Below are positions 56,571 through 64,000 of a stretch of 64,000 bases of DNA, piece by piece. Made by a program: the position numbers and the translations under genes. The stretch covers positions 9,176,001 through 9,240,000 of the forward strand of contig BTRK01000001.1 of assembly GCA_036245805.1 (NCBI GenBank). Direction: 5' to 3'. The stretch is from Pristionchus mayeri (Eukaryota > Nematoda > Chromadorea > Rhabditida > Neodiplogasteridae). Numbering within the stretch: the first letter of the stretch is position 1; each line of letters opens with the position of its first letter. The notes beneath the pieces are model-generated. The model saw nothing but the letters and a program-made list of their open reading frames with translations. It was not told where the DNA came from and searched no databases.

Positions 56571-57968
56571 CGCTCTAGGCTCGGTGCTTTACCTTTCCTG
56601 AGCACCATCAAGGAAGAACTCAAGAAGGTGCTATAGCATCCTGAGAAAAGGTACGGTAGGAGAAGTCCACGGCACGCAGTAGGTGTATCGATGAAATGAT
56701 CGTGTATGGAATTACAGCGTGGCAAATGCAATGCAGGATTTTTATTTTTTGCGATGCGCTCTTTTCCCTGCATAGCATTCCTCTATTTATTCGGAGTGCC
56801 ATTTGTTTCGGGGACAAAACTTTTGTTTTGTGATGTTATGATGCTTCTGATTGACTAAAAAGTGATGAATTGCAGACCGAGGACGAGATTCTGACTCTTC
56901 GCCAGGTGCTGAATGCCCGCCCGAAGCACGCTTCCGAGCTGAAGAGGTGAGGGATACTGTCGTAGTCTGACTATCTCTCTGTCCCACATTCCCAGTCTAA
57001 ACATTGAAATAGCATGTAAAAATGTAATAAATTCCAAGTTTATGAATGCAATTGCGTTTTTGATGAACTTGTATTATTATTTTTTCGTTAGCTTCATAAA
57101 CGAAAATCTACCAACTGATGGAAAGTTCCTAATTCTATAAGTCCTGGGTGCAACTCCACTCTAGCAAGTGTCTCTCTTCAGGAAGCTGGGTCTCTCGCCA
57201 CTCTCTGAACTCACGCAGGACATCAACAAGAGTCTCAAGGGAGTCACTGAGTCCGACGCGTGAGTACCGCCTTCGTTGCATTATTTAGATCAAATATTAA
57301 ATAAAATATATTATTAATGTTACAAGAAATCGATAACCGTATTTTTCTTTAGAATTGCTCACCCACTATTATGATATTGCAAATCTCGAAGCGCTTGAGA
57401 AAGCTCGTCTATCGATAATTGATAGTTGTTCTTCAGATACAAGCAGACTTCTGAAGTGGCAGCAGCCACGGCGGAGACCGTCAAGTCCAAGTTCAACGAC
57501 ATGTACAATTCGTCCATCTTCAAGAGCTTCGAGAGCAAGCTGGGCACCGCCTACACCACGGTGAGGACTACCATTACTAGGCTGATTGAGGGAAGAGAAA
57601 TGGGAATAGGGCGACGATTACTGGGTGTCACACCACAGACATGATCTAGGTAATGGGTACTTTTATATTTAATGCAAGACTAGTGCTGTTAAAGTGTTGT
57701 AATGATCATTTTGTGTTTGCTAGTTCTGCTAATTATTGTATTTATTGTATAGTGGAAGAGCAGACAAATATCGAAGTATGCAGTAGTCGCACCACTTGTA
57801 AATTAGTAGGAAAATCCAGAATGTTGGGGGTACGGTAGTCACTCCTGATCCTCCTCCCTGCAGGCGAAGATGACTGCGTCTACGTCGATCGACAAGCTGT
57901 CGGGCCCCGCTCGCGGACCCTCTACAGCCGCGACTCCATCCAATGAGCTGGCCCCGCCCCTTCCTTGA
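56156..57968 (+). CDS. Tumour protein D52 (TPD52) family protein, seven coding exons
   Basis: Exons: 56156-56250, 56441-56506, 56579-56627, 56876-56946, 57182-57259, 57437-57560 and 57864-57968. All introns are GT-AG, and the phases join into 195 residues (173 if the 66-nt second exon is skipped); human TPD52 is about 184. Family features in order: STIKEELKK joining TEDEILTLRQVL (coiled-coil core), KHASELKRKLGLSPLSELTQ, AYKQTSEVAAATAETVK, and IFKSFESKLGTAY. A Ser/Thr/Pro tail ends in PPLP before TGA. TPD52 proteins are small coiled-coil trafficking and membrane-adaptor factors. The ATG at 56156 is in frame with exon 1 and reads MTAGDCSFWENFF. Exons 1 to part of 4 lie in the palindrome arm. 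Exon 2 duplicates the RRASPGES end of exon 1. The upstream promoter is also in the arm. Confidence 0.85.
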
Positions 57969-58835
57969 ATCAGGGACTACCCCCTCCCTCCTCAAACTTC
58001 CATCCATTGTTCCAATACGCTGCCGCCCATTCCAGGAGTATACGGTAGCCCTCCCATCCCTTGTCAGTAGTCTACCATTTATTGTAACCCCCGGCATAAC
58101 ACGCACACGCACTCACATATCAATTTAGAAGACAGATTCATAAACTATTTGTGTATTATTTGTTCATTGTCCGAACATGCTATGTTATCCTGTGAGATGT
58201 CACTGTCGTAATAGTCTGCTGTCTTTTAGTCTTGGGAGTGCTTGAGTAGTATCTGATTCCTTCTATGACCATTGCGAGTTGTGTGAAATCACTACTCTAC
58301 CCTACAATATTTATTGATTTCCCTAACTTGGACGTCGAATTGGTGTGAGATTTTGATCGACGGCCTGTTGACTGTCTTCTTTTCCGTGAATATGAGCATA
58401 TTGTATGCGTAATTGCACTATCCACTCTATTATCTGTCCTATTTCATACCTTTCCCTGCTCTGTATATGTTATTCTGCACAAATAAATTGTAAAATTTTC
58501 ACATTGGGAAAAATGTATGCGTTTATCATCGGTTAGCCAGTTAGCATTATATCACCTACAATTTGATTCGAAAATATATTTTCAACTCGTAATAATAATG
58601 CAAATTACACGTATGATCTATGGTACAGGACTAGGCAGAATATGTACATTGAATTCAAGACAATAATCACTACGAAACATGGAACTACAGCTAATTACAA
58701 ACATAGATTAGCAATCATGCGCAGTACCTGCACCGAGCTCAGACAAGAGAGTGCATCCAGCTCACGTGTTTTTCATCGAAGGCTAAAATAAGGAGGCTGT
58801 GAACAAATCAGTAATTAAATCGGGGGGCGGACATT
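57969..58835 (+). other. TPD52 3' UTR and downstream spacer
   Basis: No coding signal after the TGA. An AATAAA at about 58482 (CACAAATAAATTG), 515 bases downstream of the stop, is the best polyadenylation signal. Nothing else is recognised up to the MITE. Confidence 0.5.
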
Positions 58836-59097
58836 TGCAAAAGGGACATTTGCACAACTCAACGCCGTTCGCTGGAGAGTTGGTCTAGCCACTTGGGGTT
58901 TGTACCATTGCAACCAGTATGCGTTCGAAATACCAAAACCATGAACCCCTATACGTTGAAACTCATAATCACCTATGCAAAGGATCTAACCAGGGTGTGG
59001 TAGAGGAGCGCATACTGGTTACAATGGTACAACCAACAAGTGGCTAGACCAACTCTCCAGCGAACGGCGTCGAGTTGTGCAAATGCCCCTTTTGCGT
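58836..59097. mobile_element. Hairpin MITE, about 260 bp
   Basis: GCAAAAGGGACATTTGCACAACTC at the left mirrors GAGTTGTGCAAATGCCCCTTTTGC at the right; CGTTCGCTGGAGAGTTGGTCTAGCCACTTG and the CATTGnAACCAGTATGCG segment are likewise mirrored around an axis near 58966. A diverged half is at 9312-9400. No coding. Confidence 0.85.
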
Positions 59098-59677
59098 CGC
59101 GGCAGATTAGGAATCGCATTTTAAAACGTGCAGCTCAAGCTAAGCTTTTATTGTATTATTTGAGCAAATCCATGTCAATGTTTCCTGTTAGGTTAATGCC
59201 ACATAGTTTGCTTGAAGTATCGTACTTGCTCACGCATTTGATCACATGAAGATTCCTGTTCATTTAAAAATTATTAATGTTATATCGAGAGGGATTCCCT
59301 CCCCTCTATTATTCTATTGTCGCTAGACACCGGTGCTGTCTGCCCTTATTCCCCCGTGCACGTGCACTCTCCCTTTCCGATAAGCATGTCATAGGCGACT
59401 GCCCCATCTCGATTACCCTACATTCGACTATCTAATTACCTCCATTTACATGCCTCGTCGAGAGGGTGACTAGAGAATCACTTCTTCCTTCTTCCCCTCT
59501 GCTCTTATATTGAGCGGTTGCTCGCTCTTTCTCTTGCGATAAAGCTTCTCCCTTTATGCTCTATGAGTTGGGACAGGCGACTACACAACAATTAATTCTT
59601 TGGGTACAGATGTAGATGTTTGATCAGGTTATTATGGAGTTAGAACGATATAATGTGTGAATTGATTTATCTCGCAG
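59098..59677. other. No feature seen
   Basis: Mixed-composition spacer with C/T-rich patches (59290-59530). No convincing ORF, RNA gene or repeat. Confidence 0.4.
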
Positions 59678-60097
59678 GCGGAAATTCAAGGGGGCATTTC
59701 CTATGATTGATGGCGAGAAGTTCCTTATGAATCTTCGAAATGTAGGGTAGTTGCTATAATGAAGGGACAGGGCAAAAACATTGAAAATGTTATTGACGGT
59801 CTCCTTGCAGTCGGTGCTCAACTCTCTCATCAAAAAATTAACAAGAGAATGTCCTCATTTCATTATCTAATTGTTAGTTTACTTACAACGTCGGTACATA
59901 GTAGAACACGTTGAGTTCGTTTTTGCTTCACTGAACAGTATGATCTCGTTTTATGCGATTTGAAGTTGACCATCCTGTGCTATCTCACCTACAGGGAGGC
60001 AGTCGTGATAGACTTCATCGCCGTCCTCTCTTTGTTTCCTTCCTTCACATCTGGCCCTTTTGCTGATGAAGACTTCGCCCGCTTATCGCACGACTGA
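59678..60097 (+). CDS. Exon-like segments of an unidentified host gene
   Basis: Three candidates. 59678-59741 follows CTCGCAG and reads RKFKGAFPMIDGEKFLMNLRN up to a GTAGGG donor. 59811-59870 follows CTCCTTGCAG, is in phase after a 69-nt intron, and reads SVLNSLIKKLTRECPHFII to TAA. 59995-60097 follows CACCTACAG and reads EAVVIDFIAVLSLFPSF and GPFADEDFARLSHD to TGA. The first two join in phase; the third needs a different upstream phase. Composition and splice signals are gene-like, but I recognise no family. They could be alternative ends of one gene or pseudo-exons. Confidence 0.35.
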
Positions 60098-60209
60098 CCA
60101 CACAACCACTGAAAGACAGCGATTGAGGAAATATAGGATGATATCATCGGTGCAAGGGAAAAGAAGCCGCGATTGCGGATTCTCCCAATAGTCATATGTA
60201 TAGTACTAA

Positions 60210-61735
60210 TACGGTAGCGATGAAACATTTCCTTCGATCCTCTCAAGTGAAATTATGTTGGCTATAGCTCGATTAAAGAATGGAAAAGCTCCAGGCCAAG
60301 ACAAGATAAGTGCAGAAATGATAAAGGCAAGTGCGGAGACTCTAACGAAACACTTCCTCGTATTGTTTAACGAGTGGATCGAAAGGGAGGAGATTCCCGA
60401 CGAGCTCTCAGATTCGACAATTTCATTGATATTCAAAAAAGGATCGCCACTCGAGATAGGAAATTACCGCCCAATAGCCCTGATGAACTTGACATACAAG
60501 CTCTTCACCTCAGTTATCGACAATCGTATTGAAATGATACTATCAGAGAACCAGCCGAGTGAGCAAGCAGGATTTCGTCGAAACTATTCAACCACTGATC
60601 ACATATTCACTCTCTCGGAGCTAATCAGCAAGTCAAATGAGTATCAGTTTCCTCTATATTTAATATTCATTGACTACCGAAAAGCTTTCGACTCGGTAGA
60701 ATTCCATCATGTTTGGGAGGCTCTGAATAATCAAGGCGTTCATAGCAAGATCATAAATGCTCTAAGTGCAATCTATTCCAAAGCAAAAGTCTCGGTGAGA
60801 GTTGGCAGTGATCGAGTACCTGTCGACATTCGGAGAGGAGTACGCCAAGGGGATCCGATTAGCCCGCACTTATTCAATGCAGTATTGGAGGGAATATTTC
60901 GAAGAATGGATTGGTCAGCCTATGGAGTGAATGTAAACGGCCAGCGAATGAACCACCTTCGCTACGCCGATGACGTAGTTCTCATATCTCACAGTGCAAC
61001 CGAAAGCAATACTATGTTGCAAGAACTATCAAGAAGAAGCAAAGAGGTTGGCTTGGAGATCAACATAGGCAAAACAGTCATAATGTCCAATACAACACGA
61101 GTCCCTATGTTCATCGGCAATGATCGAATAGATTACGCTGATTCATTCATATACTTGGGCACGCGTCTATCGTTTGATCAAACTCTCACTCTTGAAATTA
61201 ATATAAGAATAGGAGGATCTTGGAGAGCCTATAACAAGTTCATCAACTTCTTTACGAATCGGAGATGCGCCGTTGGGCTGAAAGTACGCCTTTTCCGAAT
61301 GTGCGTCGAGCCTTCGCTAACTTACGGAAGTGAAACTTGGAGCACTACAGCAAGAGACAGAAAACGGCTCATTGTTGCTCAAAAAAACATCATGCGCAAG
61401 ATGATTGGAGTGACCCGAATGGACCGAATATCAAACGCAACGCTGTCTCAACGTGTCCCTTTAACCGATATCCGAGTTCGAGTAATGATAAGGAAGAGGA
61501 GATGGGCGGAGAGACTAGCCACCTTAACCGATGATCGTTGGTCCAAGAGAGTGTACGAGTGGATTGCACAAGACCCGTTGGACGACCTAGAGTCAGATGG
61601 AGAGACGAACTCACTAAAGAACACGGTGTACACTGGCAACGCGTATACAGGGAAAACCCGACTGAATGGAAGACTGGCATTGTTCGACAGGCCTCTGCCT
61701 TGACGCTCGAATAAATGATTATGATTATCATGATA
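60210..61735 (+). pseudogene. RTE-clade LINE reverse transcriptase, 5'-truncated with late frameshift
   Basis: The frame is open from after TAA at about 60207 to 61703; the ATG at 60255 is just the first Met. RT motifs are all present: KNGKAPGQDKI, GNYRPIALMN, AGFRRNYSTTDH, FIDYRKAFDSV, RRGVRQGDPISPHLFN, the catalytic YADDVVLI, and GLEINIGKT, then the RTE-type C-terminal domain (YGSETWS, KRRWAERLA). Near 61580 the frame shifts; the expected tail with RWRDELTKEHGVHW continues in another frame to about 61712. The 3' end AATAAATGATTATGATTATCATGAT is the short A/T repeat typical of RTE elements. The endonuclease domain is missing, so this is a dead 5'-truncated insertion. Confidence 0.9.
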
Positions 61736-61862
61736 GTACTACTGAAACTTAAACTTCGCAATTACTTTTCTTAAATTGTTCACCGGATGATGCACACATA
61801 TTTATTAATAAAATATTACTGTGTGTGTTTCGATAATTTATTGTCTGTGTAATTCCGTCCAG

Positions 61863-62018
61863 TACTATTGGGGAAAGAGATATTTGTTCACGATCACCTC
61901 GTTTCATTTCTCGCCCACGCTGGATCATCAACGAAGAATGAGGACTATTTCTGATGATGCGGCGCGTCGCTCATCAGCATCTTCGTCGTCCGCCTCCCTT
62001 GACACTCCTCAAAAGTAA
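61863..62018 (+). CDS. Candidate last exon of an unidentified host gene
   Basis: After an acceptor ATTCCGTCCAG (ends 61862), 51 codons read YYWGKRYLFTITSFHFS, then RRMRTISDDAARRSSASSSS, and stop at TAA 62016-62018. The serine-rich basic tail and clean frame look like a genuine C-terminus. The upstream partner exon is not identified; the segments at 59678-60097 on the other side of the RTE insertion are possible. No family recognised. Confidence 0.35.
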   Translation, partial: YYWGKRYLFTITSFHFSPTLDHQRRMRTISDDAARRSSASSSSASLDTPQK

Positions 62019-62279
62019 TCGAAAACACGTCCGTAACTGTCACAACTCACAACAAATAATCACATATTTCCGACATTATAGCGTATTAACAGCTCTTGTT
62101 AAATACAAAACATAATTCGAAAACAATCAATCGTCTCCACGACTTCACATCAACTACCCAAAGCTTCCTGGATAAAAAAAAAGTTCAGCAACTTCAATTC
62201 ACCACAACCCATCGCTCCAGATTTTTGATTGGTTTTTATTATTTGCCAAATATAATTGTTTTACATTTCTAATATAAAT
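62019..62279. other. No feature seen
   Basis: AT-rich sequence following the candidate exon, presumably 3' flank. No repeat or RNA gene recognised. Confidence 0.4.
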
Positions 62280-63440
62280 TCTACGCTACACACCTAGCGT
62301 CCTGCAGAAAAAGCATCTACAACTGCATCAATGGCTAATGCAGATGTGCTGTTGAGGCCGAGGCGACCAGTTGCAACTGATGAGAGAGGAGCAACGACTG
62401 TGAATATGACATGATTGAAATACTGGTTGTTTTACCACTGCATGGATACTTCAAAGCAACTGCACGAAACTTCATGGATACATGAACAATCTCTGCAACT
62501 TTAATCCAGCACGTATCGTCACTTGCAAAACGCACATACTGTTATGGAGAGAAGGAAGAGAAGTCAACTGCGAGAGGAACAGCTACATAGCGGACACTGC
62601 AATTTAGAAATACATAACATCAAGAAGTGAAATAAATATGAACATATCTCATTGAGTATTACTAAGAGGAATAGTCAGCTAAATTGTGAGTGTTTGTTAA
62701 ATTTTTGTGGAGAAAAGTTCGATCAACATTGTCGGCGAATACTATGCAACTGGATGTGTGACAAAAACTTCAATCACCGGTCATTTTTACACGAAACTTA
62801 CATGCAGCAGAACACTTTCTGTGTGCTCAACTTTCCAATTGTTTGACCCTCTGCATCATATTCCTACTCAGGCAAGGAAACTGGCCATGGCCCCTGCAAT
62901 TACATAACTATCGCATTAATCTTGAAGAAGATTCACTAGTGTTTGATCGGGGGGTTTGATCAGGTGTGAGTATGTACAATCAATCAATCAATCAATATTT
63001 ATCACTTCAAGCGTTAACGCTAGGTGAGGATAGGTCGGAATTCGTCGGTCGTTGCAGACCACCAGTGGGGGCCAATTGTTCTTCTGAGGTCATCTTCTGA
63101 GGTTATGAGTGTGTACATGAAGTTGGAATTGGGTGATTAACTCACTCTTTTCAAATGTTCTCTCTCAAATTGTATACCCAGAGAGTATGCGAGTCGCGAG
63201 TTAAAGCTCTCGAACAGCACGGGCAATATGAACAGGAGTGAAGAAAACTTCATCTTAGTTGTTTTTTTTTAAAATTTTACCACCAATATTCACGTCCTAT
63301 TGTGAATGAGTGAATGCGTGTATCAAATGCAAACTGTGAAACACGGATTGGCTGAGTGGCAAACATTTAGTTCACTGTGGAATAAAAAATTGGAAATATA
63401 AAACTCTGCTACAAATGAAGGTCAAAAAGAGTTCCTCAAA
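62280..63440. repeat. Diverged single copy of the 44150-44880 palindrome segment
   Basis: GCGTCCTGCAGAAAAAGCATC..., GGTTGTTTnnACC..., ATGTTCTCTCTCAAATTnTATACC and AAACTGTGAAACACGGATTGGCTGAG match 44156-44880 in the same orientation with many differences. It ends at GAGTTCCTC, where the palindrome version continues into the GC-rich coding-like segment. Confidence 0.75.
62979..63105 (-). mobile_element. Short LINE-like 3' fragment with about 12-bp target duplication
   Basis: A 127-bp piece beginning with (ATCA)n interrupts the repeat. TGAGTATGTACA at 62967-62978 and TGAGTGTGTACA at 63106-63117 flank it as near-identical target duplications, and the uninterrupted sequence exists at 44547. Read on the minus strand it ends ...GTGATAAATATTGATTGATTGATT, like the simple-repeat tail of a non-LTR element. 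The family is unknown. Confidence 0.6.
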
Positions 63441-63539
63441 AAAAGTCCATCATAAGACATATTTGGACATGTTTGTTCATAAAATGAAATAGCCAGATCG
63501 AAAGAGAATTGAATTCTGCTTCGACTAGTTACAATCATT

Positions 63540-63900
63540 TTCTGTACTAATTAGCTCATCATTGTGAAAAAATGCAGAAAACTGATGAAAACTGCTAGAA
63601 AATGAACGTTTCATGCATTATCTCGAGCGAACATGCACCGATCCTTACGAAAACACACATGTAGGCATAACTTTTCGTGCTCTTTCGAATGGTATATAAC
63701 ATGCCTTTGAATTATGAGTTTCATTTTTCAAATTTGGTAGGTCAAAATGTTGAGGTAGCGACACAAAAATCATGTGGGAGCATACCCTACCCATAGGTAT
63801 ACCACCCCCGAAGTTGCAAGTCGATAAGATCATTTGAAAGTCTTGCGCCACCCCCTGCAGTGAGCCGTCCCATTCTTACAGAGAATGCATTTTAACACTT
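63540..63900. repeat. Dispersed repeat R, second copy
   Basis: ACGTTTCATGCATTATCTCGAGCG, TCTTTCGAATGGTATATAACATGCC, AAATTTGGTAGGTCAAAATGTTGAGGTA and TTCTTACAGAGAATGCATTTTAA match 24270-24600. The last 100 bases of the window (63901-64000) show nothing further. Confidence 0.65.
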
Positions 63901-64000
63901 TTCTCAAATCGCTAAACATCGATCATTACCCAGTTCTATCTTCATGAGAAGTTCAAAAATACATAATCAAGGAATGCAGCGCCCCTACCGCCGTAGCGAT

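Larger units (their letters stand above)
41419..56909. repeat. 15.5-kb composite palindrome ending inside a TPD52 exon
   Basis: Outer arms 41419-46101 and 52227-56909 are reverse complements (paired coordinates sum to 98328), with only isolated differences noticed, for example 42392 versus 55936 and 42184 versus 56144. Inside are two inner palindromes: 43807-49170 (arms 43807-46101 and 46876-49170, sum 92977) and 49892-53787 (sum 103679). The right outer edge falls in exon 4 of the TPD52 gene at 56909; the left edge at 41419 is the same exon point, inverted. The structure therefore involves host DNA and is not a simple transposon. Confidence 0.9.

Noticed and set aside
31246..56909. Idea that both large palindromes are assembly artefacts
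   Set aside because: Cannot be excluded, but edges with different unique flanks, a few arm-specific base differences and an exon breakpoint argue for real DNA; long reads would decide.
1..64000. CRISPR arrays, bacterial operons or prophage
   Set aside because: Repeats are inverted or tandem without unique spacers, and the coding content is eukaryotic (GT-AG introns, LINEs, Polinton genes).

Overview
The window looks like a repeat-dominated piece of a nematode genome. The only host gene I can name has short introns (72-303 nt) with nematode-like ...TTGCAG/CTTCAG acceptors. The words CTACCGTAACC and TACGGTAGC recur everywhere, and the mobile elements (Maverick, RTE, CR1-like, mariner, hAT MITEs, many foldback elements) fit a free-living nematode. 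A diplogastrid such as Pristionchus is a guess from repeat style, not something I could test.

Bases 1 to about 7100 are one end of a decaying Maverick/Polinton virus-like transposon. Plus-strand virion genes come first: a penton-like minor capsid protein, a small basic virion protein and a double-jelly-roll major capsid protein. They converge on a minus-strand block: DDE integrase, several small proteins, a C2H2 zinc-finger protein, an adenain-like cysteine protease and two membrane-type proteins. A CTAGGG-rich hairpin spacer separates the two blocks. DNA polymerase B and the packaging ATPase are not in the window and would lie upstream. Frame breaks or stops affect the minor capsid, major capsid, integrase and two minus-strand genes; the protease, zinc-finger, small basic and other small genes are open.

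From 7.1 to 31.2 kb there is almost no host coding sequence. The region holds a tRNA-like pseudogene, TA-flanked and hAT-type MITEs, two copies of a 2-kb foldback family with a GC-rich core, a 19-bp minisatellite in front of a CR1-like LINE (ORF1 and endonuclease-RT ORF2, cut off inside the RT), further foldbacks nested around it, a 117-bp tandem repeat present in both orientations, and a separate CR1-like 3' fragment.

From 31.2 to 39.6 kb lies an 8.4-kb near-perfect palindrome (3.7-kb arms) carrying a mirror-image pair of internally deleted mariner elements. From 41.4 to 56.9 kb lies a second, composite palindrome with 4.7-kb outer arms, inner palindromes and a junction that looks like template switching. 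Its right edge falls inside exon 4 of an intact-looking tumour protein D52 (TPD52) family gene (56156-57968, plus strand). The left arm therefore carries an inverted, truncated copy of the first exons of that gene.

The right end contains the TPD52 3' region, a small hairpin MITE, unassigned exon-like segments, a 5'-truncated RTE-clade reverse transcriptase with a late frameshift, and diverged copies of repeats seen earlier. The dominant theme is large-scale inverted duplication at several nested scales, some of it incorporating host exons.
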